Shown piece by piece: positions 34,781-45,301 of a stretch of DNA of 64,000 bases (position 1 is its first letter; every line of letters starts with the position of its first letter). The translations under genes were made by a program, and so were the position numbers. The notes beneath the pieces are model-generated. The model made no database searches, was not told the DNA's origin, and worked only from the letters and a program-made list of their open reading frames with translations. Origin of the DNA: Pezicula radicicola (taxonomy: Eukaryota; Ascomycota; Leotiomycetes; Helotiales; Dermateaceae); contig PDUO01000048.1 of assembly GCA_003008705.1 (NCBI GenBank), forward strand, positions 257,183 through 321,182. Reading direction: 5' to 3'.

Positions 34781-36286
34781 ATGTTCTCACGACCAAGCCT
34801 CGTCGCTCTAGGCCTTGTTGCCACGGGCTCTCTTGTCGCCGCTGGGCCCTGCGATCTCTACTCCTCCGGCGGCACGCCCTGTATCGCCGCGCACAGCACC
34901 ACTCGCGCCCTGTACAGCGCCTTCTCCGGCCCACTCTACCAGGTGAGCCGCGGCTCTGACGGTACCACGACCACCATCTCGCCGCTGTCCGCCGGTGGTG
35001 TCGCCAATGCCGCCGCCCAAGACACCTTCTGCGCCAGCACGACCTGCCTCATCACCATCATTTACGACCAGTCGGGCCGCGGTAATCACCTCTACCAGGC
35101 TCCGCCCGGCGGCTTCAGTGGCCCGGAATCCAATGGCTACGACAACCTGGCCAGCGCAATTGGCGCACCGGTCACGCTGAACGGGCAGAAGGCGTATGGC
35201 GTCTTCATCTCCCCCGGCACTGGCTACCGCAACAATGCTGTCAGCGGCACAGCTACCGCCGACGCGGCCGAGGGCATGTACGCCGTCTTCGACGGCACCC
35301 ACTACAACGGTGGCTGCTGCTTCGACTACGGCAATGCCGAGACCAGCAGTACCGATACGGGCAACGGCCACATGGAGGCCATCTACTTTGGCGACAACGA
35401 CGTCTGGGGCACTGGCTCGGGCAGCGGCCCTTGGGTCATGGCTGATCTCGAGAACGGCCTGTTCTCTGGCTCCAGTGCTACCAACAACGCTGGCGACCCG
35501 TCCATCTCCTACCGCTTCCTCACTGCCGTCATCAAGGGCGGGCCAAACCTGTGGGCGATCCGTGGCGCCAACGCTGCGTCCGGCTCGCTGTCGACGTACT
35601 ACAGTGGCGTGCGCCCAAGCGTGTCTGGCTACAACCCGATGAGCAAAGAGGGCGCTATCATTCTCGGCATCGGCGGCGACAACAGCGTCGGTGCCCAGGG
35701 CACCTTCTACGAGGGCGTGATGACCTCCGGCTATCCGTCCGATGCCACTGAGACCTCGGTGCAGGCTAACATCGTAGCCGCCAAATACGCCACCACGTCG
35801 TTGACCAGCGGCACGGCGCTCACCGTCGGTTCCTCGATCTCGCTGCAGGCCACCACGGCCTGCTGCACGACACGCTACATCGCACACACCGGTACTACCG
35901 TTAACACCCAGGTCGTCTCGTCGTCCAGCACCACCGCCCTCAAACAGCAGGCTAGCTGGACGGTTCGCACCGGCCTTGGCAACAGCGCCTGCTTCTCGTT
36001 TGAGTCCGTCGACACCCCCGGCAGCTACATACGGCACTATAACTTCGCGCTCCTGCTCAACGCCAACGACGGCACCAAGCAGTTCTACGAAGACGCCACG
36101 TTCTGCCCGCAGACCGGCCTCAACGGCCAGGGCGATTCGATTCGATCCTGGAGCTATCCTACCCGCTATTTCCGCCACTACAGCAACGTGCTCTACGTCG
36201 CGAGCAACGGCGGCGTTCACACGTTTGACGCCACCACCACATTCAACGACGACGTGAGCTGGGCGATTAGCACCGGCTTCGCTTGA
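34781..36286 (+). CDS. abfB: GH54 alpha-L-arabinofuranosidase with CBM42
   Basis: Secreted hemicellulose- and pectin-debranching enzyme that releases terminal arabinose from arabinan and arabinoxylan. Single exon, 501 aa, the usual length. A signal peptide occupies about residues 1-21. The GH54 domain runs to about 340; the nucleophile matches Glu224 (DLENG) and the acid/base Asp300 (GGDNS), by homology to the known GH54 enzyme. The vicinal cysteine pair CC at 179-180 is present. The CBM42 beta-trefoil (about 350-500) has its repeats TRYIAHT, GSYIRHYNF and TRYFRHYSN. GC content is far above every other gene here, with strong C/G third positions, and both flanks are AT-rich repeats, so recent transfer or recent arrival is suspected. 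No frame damage is visible. Confidence 0.96.
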   Translation: MFSRPSLVALGLVATGSLVAAGPCDLYSSGGTPCIAAHSTTRALYSAFSGPLYQVSRGSDGTTTTISPLSAGGVANAAAQDTFCASTTCLITIIYDQSGRGNHLYQAPPGGFSGPESNGYDNLASAIGAPVTLNGQKAYGVFISPGTGYRNNAVSGTATADAAEGMYAVFDGTHYNGGCCFDYGNAETSSTDTGNGHMEAIYFGDNDVWGTGSGSGPWVMADLENGLFSGSSATNNAGDPSISYRFLTAVIKGGPNLWAIRGANAASGSLSTYYSGVRPSVSGYNPMSKEGAIILGIGGDNSVGAQGTFYEGVMTSGYPSDATETSVQANIVAAKYATTSLTSGTALTVGSSISLQATTACCTTRYIAHTGTTVNTQVVSSSSTTALKQQASWTVRTGLGNSACFSFESVDTPGSYIRHYNFALLLNANDGTKQFYEDATFCPQTGLNGQGDSIRSWSYPTRYFRHYSNVLYVASNGGVHTFDATTTFNDDVSWAISTGFA

Positions 36287-36946
36287 GTTCTGTACAAGTT
36301 AGTTCCTTCTTTTGCTTGTTCACTGTCATCAACGCGCTGGAATATGGAAAGACATCAACAAAAACGTAGTTCAATTCTATTGAGGATCCTGATCACACGC
36401 TGAAGGCTGGTTAGAGCTGTGCTAGCAACTCCACCTAGCCACATACTTGGACTGTGGGGTTCGTAGCGACTAGCTAGGCAGTTTATAGTAAATAGAATAT
36501 AAAAATATTTCGGCCTAGCTTCATCTGCTTATCCCTATGCTGAAGTACCTCCCAACATCAACATAGCGCTAGCTTGTCTTTAGAAGGCTCTAGAAACCGT
36601 ATATATCGAGTATTTGACACTAAATTCACTTAATAAAAAGGTTTGAATTTCGTCTTGACATACTATAGGGTGGCTTTCGAGGTAGATAATACGGAATATA
36701 TCTTGTTAGAAGTGAAATGGGATTCGATTGTAGAATAAAGTGAGGTCTAGAGAGGGTATATATACATATAAAATAGGGGTAGGTTACGCGTACGATTCAT
36801 GCGCATAAATACGCATGAACAACCTAATTTTCATGAAACATATCTTATATACTATACTTTTTTTAATACTTAAAAGTATAGTATATAAGATAGAAATAGA
36901 CTAGATTAAGAGCTAATGCAAAGCTTATAAATCATCCCACAAATAC
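36287..36946. other. 3' flank of abfB, AT-rich
   Basis: No gene. A perfect-looking inverted pair TATCTTATATACTATACTTTT / AAAAGTATAGTATATAAGATA shortened here lies around 36841-36891 (arms of about 20 bp). Confidence 0.45.
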
Positions 36947-37194
36947 AAAGGCCACGGCAAAAAGTCATTAGACTACAGGGGTAGAATACCGTATTCACTT
37001 AATACACACGCTATGGCCAGGCAACGAGAGCTTGTACTTCGTAGAGAAATTCCGTAGGGAGTGTTTACACTATCCTATACCCCGGGAATAAGCGAAATTA
37101 GCCTGCTCCTCTCTACCTAAAGACCCTATAGGCTATTATTTCCGGAGCATTAACTAGCTGTAACCGAGTCTAATAACTTTTTGCCGTGGCCTTT
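36947..37194. mobile_element. Inverted-repeat element, 28-bp arms
   Basis: Arms 36947-36974 and 37167-37194 are inverted copies with one mismatch (AAAGGCCACGGCAAAAAGT then C or T, then ATTAGACT). The 192-bp centre is non-coding. The decayed MULE-like transposase fragment starts about 60 bp further right. Confidence 0.6.
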
Positions 37195-37251
37195 TTATAA
37201 TTTTCCTTTATACTGTATATATTCCTTCTTCTACTATACCTTACTAACTAC

Positions 37252-37485
37252 GAAAATACTACTACTCTTACTACTAAAATAGATCTCTATGTTGGTACTA
37301 CATTTGATTCTATTGTAGAGGCAAAATTAGCTATTAAAACCTTTGTAGCAGCCTCTTCTAAATTATAGAAAGTTACCTGTTCTAATAAGGAGAGATTTAA
37401 TATTATCTATAAGCAGAAACGTACTTGTACTTTCTGAATTCGAGCTACTACTTCCAAGAAGATACAGCGGGTGGACATAAGTCTA
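37252..37485 (+). pseudogene. MULE/FAR1-like transposase N-terminal relic
   Basis: One frame reads ENTTTLTTKIDLYVGTTFDS, IVEAKLAIKTFVAASSKL, then a stop, KVTCSNKERFNIIYKQKRTC, TF, a stop, and IRATTSKKIQ. The layout F-x2-x-x-EAK-AI...K.RF.I.CK...C.F.IRA is that of the N-terminal DNA-binding region of MuDR/FAR1-type transposases. The stops are TAG where TGG fits and TGA where CGA fits (CTFRIRA), the expected C-to-T or G-to-A damage. Nothing further downstream is readable. Confidence 0.5.
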
Positions 37486-38074
37486 TCGCCTACCCCTATT
37501 CTATAAATAATAATTTTCTAGCTAATACTAGATTTAAGAAAGTAAATATAACTTATAAGCTTTATTTCCTTCTTATAATATATCATAGTCTAGTAAGTGA
37601 TCGTATATTAAGGTATAATTTCCTTTAGGTTTTGATTAAATGTGTATTGTCTCTAATTCCTTATTCCCATTTTGCTCAGCACGAGATGAACTATGAATCC
37701 GTGAGGCTTTCAGGCTATAGCATCATGACTGAGGATTGGTATATAAATAAGGGACAGAGAAAATCCGTAATAATAACCGTGCTAAAAGATAGTAATTGTC
37801 AATTGGCTCGTTCGGCTGTCTTCAACCGAGGCACTTGTTTACATCCCCTCTCCTCGTTGTGCATTGTTGTGCTTACTGTGCTTACGATGACCACACATTA
37901 CCTTGCTTTAATGCTGCCCCTAAGCAATGGAAGTTGGGGTAAAACTACTGTTTCGACGTCATAAACGCATGTTCGTACTTCTCCGCTTCTCCGCTTCTTC
38001 ATATGCCATTTAAGCTTTTAATGTTCGTTTTTCACATTTATGTGTCCTTTGTAGCATAAACGATATTTTCCACA
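37486..38074. other. 5' flank of the monooxygenase gene
   Basis: AT-rich to about 37650, then normal composition. No supported gene. Confidence 0.4.
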
Positions 38075-40139
38075 ATGGCGCTACCTTCCACCCGGATGGA
38101 AGACTACGGTCTCTCAACATACACAAAAAATGGCACAGTGAATGGTCACGATGAAGAGTACAAGTTACTTCCACAACCTTCTCACCAGAAGCGGAAAGTC
38201 CGTCTAATATGTATTGGTGCGGGGATCGCAGGCATTGCAGCTGCATACAAATACCAGGAAGCCCTCGAAAATGTCGAGTTTGTGATTTATGAGAAGAATG
38301 ATGATGTGGGTGGTACTTGGCATGAAAATCGTTATCCGGGTTGCGCATGTGATATACCCGCTCATGGCTACACTTATTCATGGGAAGGAAATCCAAATTG
38401 GTCCCGATTGTAAGTAAATTTACAACTCGTATAAACTTCTGGTGCAGGCATATTCATTGTGTTATCTAGCTATGCAGAAGCTCCGGAGATGCGTGAGTAC
38501 TTCAAAAGCTGTGCTGTCAAATGGAACTGCATGCAGTATATCAAATTTAACCACCGCGTCATCGAGGCTAAATGGTCAGAAAGTCGATCGGGTTGGGAGG
38601 TCAAGATTGAGGGACATGGGGAAGTCATCGATGATTTCTGTGATGTCTTGCTCAATTGTAATGGAATTTTAAAGTAAGCACTGTCAGTGATGCCACCAAA
38701 GAGCTGGTACTAACTTCTGACAGCTACTGGAAGTGGCCAGAAATTGAAGGACTTCATGATTTCAAAGGAAAGCTGCTACATTCTGCACGATGGGATACCG
38801 ACTGGTCATACGAAAACAAGAATGTTGCTGTTATTGGCTCTGGATCTTCTGGTATTCAGATCGTTCCGGCGATGCAAAAAGGTAGCACAAAGAAAGTTCT
38901 TCTAGTCTTTCTTAAGCTCACGTTCTCTAGTTGTGAAACACTTAGTCAGTTTCAACAGATCGCCAAATTGGATCACCCCTGAGTTTGCTCAAGTTATGGC
39001 AACAGATGGCCGAAGCACCATGTTTACAACGGAAGAAATCAAGCGTTTCAACGAGGATAAAAGATACTTCCTCGAGTATCGAAAGAAGCTTCAGAATGGA
39101 GGGAGTGCTACGTATCCGCTTTATTACAAAAATTCAGCACTACAAGCAGATTCCGTGGCGAAGTACACGGAACTGATGAGAAATCGACTGGAAGGAAACG
39201 AAGAATTATGTGAGAGGCTGATCCCTAAATTCGGCGTTGGCTGTAAGAGGTTTGTTAATGATTATTTCTCCTGCCGGGACAACTAAGCGCGATTACTAAG
39301 AATTGCTTAGATTTACTCCTGGAGAAGGCTACTTGGAGTCCTTAATAAAGGACAACGTGACTGTTGTCACGGATAAAATTGAAAAGATAGACGAGACAGG
39401 AATTAGTACAGTGGATGGCCGACACTTTGAAGTAGACGCTATTATCTGTGCTACAGGCTTCGATGTTTCTCATCGACCTCCTTTCCCTGTTATTGGTCGC
39501 AATGGGCGAGACCTCGCTGAATATTGGAAAGATACACCACTACACTACATGTCAGTGGCTGCACCAGGATTTCCAAATTATTTCAGTATGTATCAACCGC
39601 ATCAATTAAACATAAATACTACGCTGATATTGGCTATACCGTAGTTACTGGAGGACCTAACAGTCCCATCGCAAACGGATCGCTTATTTCAGGGCTCGAG
39701 ACCGAAGTTGATTACGCCTATAAGTGTATTGCCAAGATGCAAAGTGAAAACATCTCATCAATGGAAGTGACAGAGGAAGCGATGAGGGAATTTCTCATCC
39801 ACAGGGATGCACTCATGAATGAAATGGTTTGGAGCGGTTCATGTCGCAGCTGGTACGTTTCTCCTCTAACTCATAGTTTTCTACATATACTGTCAATTGC
39901 ACAAGCTAATTAGGCTTTGGGTTACTAGGTACAAGAATGGCGCTGTTAATGGCCCGGTTACTGGACCTTCTGTAGGATCTACTTGGCATTTCAACGAAAT
40001 GCTGGAGAATCCACGGTATGAGGATTACAAATTTACGTACCTTTACAAAAATCGGTTTTCGTATTTGGGAATGGGAAGGACTGTAAAGGAGCTTCAAGGT
40101 GGCGACATGGCAACACATCTCAAGGAGCCCGGCGCTTGA
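38075..40139 (+). CDS. Flavin monooxygenase, Baeyer-Villiger type (class B)
   Basis: FAD- and NADPH-dependent enzyme that inserts oxygen next to a ketone or oxidises soft heteroatoms. Exons 38075-38409, 38470-38673, 38724-38881, 38931-39249, 39311-39585, 39645-39852, 39929-40139 give 569 aa. The FAD motif GAGIAG is at residues 48-53. The Baeyer-Villiger fingerprint F-x-G-x3-H-x3-W is intact at 193-203 (FKGKLLHSARW), immediately before the NADPH motif GSGSSG. The second conserved stretch ICATGFD also fits. Relatives in fungi include the monooxygenases of sterigmatocystin-type pathways, but no other biosynthetic gene lies within 10 kb here, so the substrate and pathway are open. No damage visible. 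Confidence 0.93.
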
Positions 40140-40264
40140 ATCAGGGGATAATCTCTCTGTTTTGAGTGGTGCTAGCCTGGTCTTGTCTGTATTTGGAGGA
40201 AGCAAATCCTCGATCTCACACCACATTTAGGACATTGCATGCGTTCTTTCTTTTACTTCAATAA

Positions 40265-40308
40265 GCGACTTGGTTTTGAGTAGCTTACTTATTTGGGTCA
40301 CTCGCTTC
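40265..40308. repeat. Short degenerate minisatellite
   Basis: GACTTGGTTTTGAGTAGCTTAC then TTATTTGGGTCACTCGC: about two units of the window-wide 18-bp repeat, about 130 bp after the monooxygenase stop codon. Confidence 0.45.
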
Positions 40309-40536
40309 CACCATGGGTCATGATCGTGTCTTGGCGTATATTATTAGCGAGTTAAATAGGAGGTCTGTGGTGATGTTCGGCTACAAATAAGACAGCACGC
40401 CACCAACATGCTGTGCCACTTGAAATTCAAATATCTTCTCCTGTATCTCTCGCAACCTCATCCCTCCTTACATTTCACGATCACACCTATAAGCATATGA
40501 GGATTGGGCCAGCTCTGTAGGTGACCAATTCTGGTC

Positions 40537-41937
40537 ATGAAGACAGTATCCATCACCAAGTTGCTACTTCTCGTATGCTCTTCCCTTCGACGCGTCTGCC
40601 TAGCCAAGACAACAACAACCCCAACAGTCTTCAGCTCCAACAACAGTACAATGCCAACAATGCCACAAGCTGATCGAATCGTTGCAAATAACACAGAACA
40701 ACCTCATGTACTAAACCAAAGAGCGCTTTCCAGCTCTGCTGGAGGTCCACTAGTTTCCAGTTTTCACGTGACGCCAAGAGAGAAGAGCCTGTCAGCATTC
40801 AAATCCATTTTGGAGGACCAAGAGCTCTCGAAGAAAATCGAAAAAGTCAAGTTCACCACTTCGAAGGATCCTGACAGGTCTTGGGCTACTAAAGAAGACG
40901 AAGACTCCGTGCTGTCAGAGGAGTACGGAAATGCAATCAAAGCCATTTCAAAGTTGGCAAATCTGCAAGCTGTAGAGTTGCAATTCTCAACAAGGTGCGG
41001 CGTAGAGAGTGAAAAAGATACATGGTGGCATCCCGATACAGAAGAACATGTGGAATTTCGGCTAGAAGTTCTAAATGGGCTTTTCTCTACTCTGAGCGAA
41101 CAATCACCCTCCAAACTACAATCTCTGTCCATTGAGAATCTGCAGAATATCAACGACAAAGAACTCACAACCTCGGCAAATTTCATATCGGTATTATCTC
41201 AACTTACCGAACTAAGACTGAAGATCATCACTGAGTTCTTCGAGCATTCCCGAGAACATGCTTGGAATGTCCCACAAATGTACAACTTTTTCACAGAATT
41301 ACCAGACGTCTGGCTCAAACCAGTTTCCGCCAACATAGAAAGTTTGACACTACAAGCAGACGTCTCTTGGGGCTATGTACCAAAGTCTGATTTGCGCAAG
41401 GTCCATTTCCCCAAACTTCAAAAGTTAGAACTTGGGAATTATGCCTTCAGTCATGATTGGCAATTGGAGTGGATTTTATCTCATGGAGAAACGCTTGAGG
41501 AATTGATTCTGGATGATTGTCCTATCGTCTCTTATTCTACTGGGTATGGACCCATAGACGAAGAAAGGTATCCGACTGACCCAATGCACGATTTGGGGGA
41601 GCAATATTCGTGGGAGTATAATCAAAAATGGTCCTTCGTTTTCACCCAGTTAAAGGAAAAGTTACCGAAGTTGAGATACTTTAAATTTGGAGCTGCGGAT
41701 TTTACTAGAGGGAACTTGGAGAAGCTGGGATTAACAGAACTATCATATATGGCTTTTCATCGAGGCATGGGACCAGAGCCGTGGTTATACATCGATGAGT
41801 ATGTTTATGACGTAGAGAATTCGTTTTATCCTGATGGTTTTACAGCCATTGATAGGCGAGAGGAGAATAGAGCGGATGATGAGAAGGCGTACCAGGATTT
41901 GATGAATACTGTAAAATGTAGAGCTAGTGGAATATGA
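40537..41937 (+). CDS. F-box-type leucine-rich-repeat protein lacking a clear F-box
   Basis: Single exon, 466 aa. The N-terminus (MKTVSITKLLLLVCSSLRRV) could be a signal or membrane anchor; it does not match the F-box usually found there. From about residue 75 the protein shows regular LRR-like segments (LQSLSIENLQNI, IESLTLQADVSWGY, LQKLELGNYAFS), and LEELILDDCPI is a motif common in fungal F-box/LRR proteins. It ends in a polar C-terminus. Such proteins would select substrates for SCF ubiquitin ligases, but without the F-box that role is doubtful here. A shorter start at a later methionine (for example the MPTMPQ stretch) is possible. No close neighbour suggests a function. Confidence 0.6.
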   Translation: MKTVSITKLLLLVCSSLRRVCLAKTTTTPTVFSSNNSTMPTMPQADRIVANNTEQPHVLNQRALSSSAGGPLVSSFHVTPREKSLSAFKSILEDQELSKKIEKVKFTTSKDPDRSWATKEDEDSVLSEEYGNAIKAISKLANLQAVELQFSTRCGVESEKDTWWHPDTEEHVEFRLEVLNGLFSTLSEQSPSKLQSLSIENLQNINDKELTTSANFISVLSQLTELRLKIITEFFEHSREHAWNVPQMYNFFTELPDVWLKPVSANIESLTLQADVSWGYVPKSDLRKVHFPKLQKLELGNYAFSHDWQLEWILSHGETLEELILDDCPIVSYSTGYGPIDEERYPTDPMHDLGEQYSWEYNQKWSFVFTQLKEKLPKLRYFKFGAADFTRGNLEKLGLTELSYMAFHRGMGPEPWLYIDEYVYDVENSFYPDGFTAIDRREENRADDEKAYQDLMNTVKCRASGI

Positions 41938-42540
41938 TTCTAGATCATGAAATGGGATGTTATCATGTCAGACGCGAATCCCTGTTGGAAGATCATCTAC
42001 ACGTTGTATATTCGGGTGTTCAAAGTTCCATGCTTACTGTATTCTAAAATCTATAGGGGTGGTTGTCATTCACTTTAGCTATTAAGTTCTGCAAAAAAAA
42101 ATCTCTTTTGTCATCAGTCAGTAATTACTATCTCCCATAAGACACTGCATTGCGAGTGAGAAATATGTCCATGTTGGGTTCTAATCATTTAGCGAGATCT
42201 CAGCATTGTCACTTGACAGTATTTCTGCAATGGAAGCGACAGTATAGAAAACAAATAGTTAAACAAGACCCTTGGTATATTAATTACAAGTCGTAAATCC
42301 AATTGGGTTAAAATAATTAGCCTAAGTGCTATAAAATTGGAAGTAAAAATGCTCCAAAAATATGATTTGGTAGATATACTCACTAAGAACTAGAAATAAT
42401 TCGTAAACAGAAGTAGTTGTCTAATACTTTTAAAACAGCCACAATAGTACATGGTTATGACTAGGCGGTAGCATCAGTAGTTACCATTGCTTAGCTTCTA
42501 TGTGTACGTCTGCAGCTTTCCCTTTCAATTGCCAAGGCGG
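41938..42540. other. Intergenic
   Basis: 3' flank of the LRR gene; no gene or recognised repeat. Confidence 0.4.
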
Positions 42541-44383
42541 TAAGCGACGCGGTCCCCTTTTTCAGCATTCTCGCTTAACCGAGCAAAACATTTCTATGCC
42601 CTCGAGCAAAAAAAGACAAAAAAAATACAAAAAAAAGAGGGTCCGCCGAAGGGCAGGGGTGGGTTCCAAAGATTGTAGATATTTAATATCCTCTACCTCG
42701 ACTGCAATGTGCGTGTTGAAACTCGTTGATTTCAAGGTCACAAATCATCCGTATGTGTCACATAAGTGACTTTCAGGTTCGCTACAGGCGGCCACACCAC
42801 ACGCAGCCGAGGTAGTTTTGTGTAAAGGGGTGGTTCATTACGTTTCTGTCTGTAGTTATTAGAGATTCTAATAGAAGAGAGGTGGGATAACTTAGCTTTG
42901 GTGTTTGCCTCGTTTGAGGTACCTGTTTTGATTATTAGCGGTACTTGAGGACTATCCGGTTCGGTAAACTCCCAGAGCGGTAGCAGAATTTTGACCGCCC
43001 TAGTCAAACGTGAGGGCGTTCTTAGATCTATCAGTAGCTCAACAGTACTACATCAAGCCACGCTTTATATCTATTCTAGATTCAACAGCAGTACTTCTAA
43101 ACATCTCAGTGGAATTCAAGGGCCATCTATCAATCCTGTAACTATCTGTTTAATTATACTGTTGAGACATCAATAGTCACAGATCCAATACAATTTTCAA
43201 ATGCAGAGCAATGGCTTGAATGAGATAAATTTCTTTAGAGACAATAGTGTTATCCAGACACTACTTTTGTGTGACTACGGTACAAACACGTTTATCTTGG
43301 TTCTCTGGTATCAACCACAGCAGTTATCTCTATGATGGTCTCTGCTTCCTGCTCTACTTGTGTTCTGGCCTTCAAAGTTTCCGATGCTTCGCCAGGCTTC
43401 TGAGATATCACGGTTCTGCTGCAGCGGTTTGTGGATCTCCATTTACCTCTTTCTGCTCTGAAGTACTCTGGTCAGTTACGATCATCCGATGCTTTTATTT
43501 GAGTGGCTTACCTCCTCGTATTCCTCCTTGCACATTTCCACTATAGCATCGTCATCGTTGTAGTGATTGATACTCATAATTGCACTAGCTCTATCCACAT
43601 TCACCTGGCCCAAAAAGCTCTCTCTCTGTGTGGTCAGTCCACTATTCCACTGATATTGTCTCCCTTTCTTATCCTGTAGCTTCTGGTCATCCGGAACTTC
43701 CTCAAAGGGGCGGCTTTCTCGTGTTGTGGCGGCGGGTTAAGCCCAGCTCTTTCTAGCCTGTATTCCACAATTAGTTTCAGGGACCCAACCCAACGTAAGA
43801 TGTGTCACTTACAGCCCCGTATTTTTCTCCCGTCTCAAAATTACCCTGTCCGTTCTGGTCTCTGTTGTGCTCACCGCGATACTCATCCTTCATATCCAGA
43901 TCGCGTTTTCGTTGATGCGTCTCCTCCATCCAGACTCTCCAATCCCGCTTTGCTAGCCTTGCTTCAAGCCTTGCCCTGCGCTTTTTCTTCTTCCGCAATC
44001 TGTAAAATTCAGCCCTTTCCGCAGGGGTCATTCCAAGTGTTGGGTGGTTAAGCTTCCATTTCTAAGGCATCATGTTAGTTGCGGAATGAGTTGGAAGTTT
44101 TATTACATGACTTACGATATCATCTCGAGTCTGCGGGGGAAGCACTCGACTCCAATCGCTGCGCTCAAACAGGCCGGTTTCGTTGTTCAGAGGCATTGTA
44201 ATTGTAAGAGCGATCGGGACTATAGACATGAAAAGTCAAGTTTTAGCGGAGAATATCTAGTAGTATGTAGATATGGTGAATTTCCACACTTCGGGCGCTA
44301 TAATCACCTGTGATATTATTGTGTTCTTAGAGCAGGTCGTATTTTAGTGGGTCTGGTAAGCGAAAAAGGGGGCCGCGTCGCTT
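42541..44383. mobile_element. Possible DNA element bounded by inverted repeats, carrying one gene
   Basis: TAAGCGACGCGGTCCCCTTTTT at 42541-42562 is repeated inverted at about 44361-44383 (reverse complement TAAGCGACGCGGCCCCCTTTT). Inside the left end a further TCGCTTAACC and inside the right end TAAGCGAAAAA extend the symmetry. The 1.84 kb between holds a four-exon gene on the minus strand and no transposase. Whether this is a mobile unit or a chance-preserved repeat pair cannot be settled from one copy. Confidence 0.35.
43408..44196 (-). CDS. Small basic protein of unknown family, four exons
   Basis: I could splice a complete 192-aa protein on the minus strand: exons 44196-44116, 44061-43813, 43700-43512, 43467-43408, all junctions in phase 0 with GT..AG ends. 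An upstream in-frame ATG at 44229 is an alternative start. The first part is polar (NETGLFERSDWSRVLPPQTR), then a strongly basic helix (FYRLRKKKKRRARLEARLAK), then a charged region and an acidic end (EEYEE, EQKEVNGDP). There is no signal peptide or membrane span. A different acceptor for the second intron, 43 nt earlier, would bring an in-frame TAA, so the longer 112-nt intron, whose TTAAC branch point lies suitably, was chosen. I do not recognise the family. Confidence 0.55.
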
Positions 44384-44516
44384 AATCTCATACTCCTCCA
44401 AACCAGATTGTGAAGATACACAAACGCAAAGAAAGAACGCAGAAGGTGGAATTCGCAATTTAGGCTACTTGATTTGGTACACATTTAAAAAATCAAAAAC
44501 AAAACTCAACAATGGT

Positions 44517-45116
44517 TCAGGCGGCCATGTCGATCTGACGCTGCTCACGAAGAGCAAAATCCCCCGAGAAGAATCCACCATCACCACTTCCACCACCGCT
44601 GCCACCATCACCACCGCCATCTCTCCGACCACCAAATCCGCCCCCGAAACCACCTCCAAATCCACCACCATATCCCCCATCCATGTCCCAATCCCCCCCC
44701 TCGTTCTCACTTTCACTCTCACTCTCACTTTCCTCTCCATTTCCCTGTCCCTCTCCCTCCTTCCTCTTTCCCTTTCCCTCCCCACCCTTTCTTCCCGCCG
44801 CTTTCTTCTCCTGCAGTCTTCTTTGCAGCTTTCGCTGCCGGCGCTGCTTCTTCTTCTCCTTCTTCTCCTCGTCGGTTTTGGCTTTGGAGAGCGCCACTCT
44901 CTTCTCCATCTTCCGCTTCTTTCCAGCCAGGTCAACTTTGCGCCGCTAATCACCAAGTTAGTTTCAGCAACTCAAAGCTTGACTAGAAACACTGACGATA
45001 TTTCGCAGGAGTTCCCGCGCTCCTTCTTGTTGGGCCTCCGCCCAATCCATAGGGTCCCATGGCTTCTCCTCCTTGGCAGCCTTCTTTGCGTCTTTCTTGG
45101 TCTTTCGTGAGGGCAT
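44517..45116 (-). CDS. Lysine-rich, glycine-rich low-complexity protein
   Basis: Minus-strand exons 45116-44997 and 44945-44517 give 182 aa. The N-terminus MPSRKTKKDAKKAAKEEKPW is followed by DPMDWAEAQQEGARELLRNI, the most conserved-looking part. A long Lys/Arg/Gln coiled-coil-like stretch (EEKKEKKKQRRQRKLQRRLQ) comes next, then SESESESE, then a glycine-rich tail (GGYGGGFGGGFGGG). The composition suggests a nucleic-acid-binding or nucleolar-type protein, but no domain is recognised. At least one decayed relative of the N-terminus lies about 1.45 kb away on the same strand, so this is a small local family. The tandem GGFGG repeats may vary in length. Confidence 0.6.
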
Positions 45117-45301
45117 TTTGAATTTGAAGTGATTGGGAGTGGCTTTGAGTGATTGAAGGAGAATTTGGGGGCGGATTTCGAGATGTGACAGTTGCCAAAG
45201 GAAGAAAATTGAATATTGCAACAGAACTGAAGATATATATTAAGAGAATATGGCGCTAATACTTTGTCACGTGACGACTACTAAGTAAAAGACACCTAGG
45301 T

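Noticed and set aside
34808..36220. 470-codon open frame opposite the arabinofuranosidase gene
   Set aside because: Antisense shadow of a GC-rich gene; composition is Ala/Gly/Val/Arg-biased with no domain, as expected from third-position GC bias.
38075..41937. Possible secondary-metabolite cluster around the Baeyer-Villiger-type enzyme
   Set aside because: No synthase, transporter or further tailoring gene is adjacent; the neighbours are repeats and an F-box/LRR-type protein.
44469..45110. Long Leu/Ser/Thr-rich frame on the plus strand opposite the lysine/glycine-rich gene
   Set aside because: Low-complexity shadow of the repeated GGA/GAA/AAG codons on the other strand.
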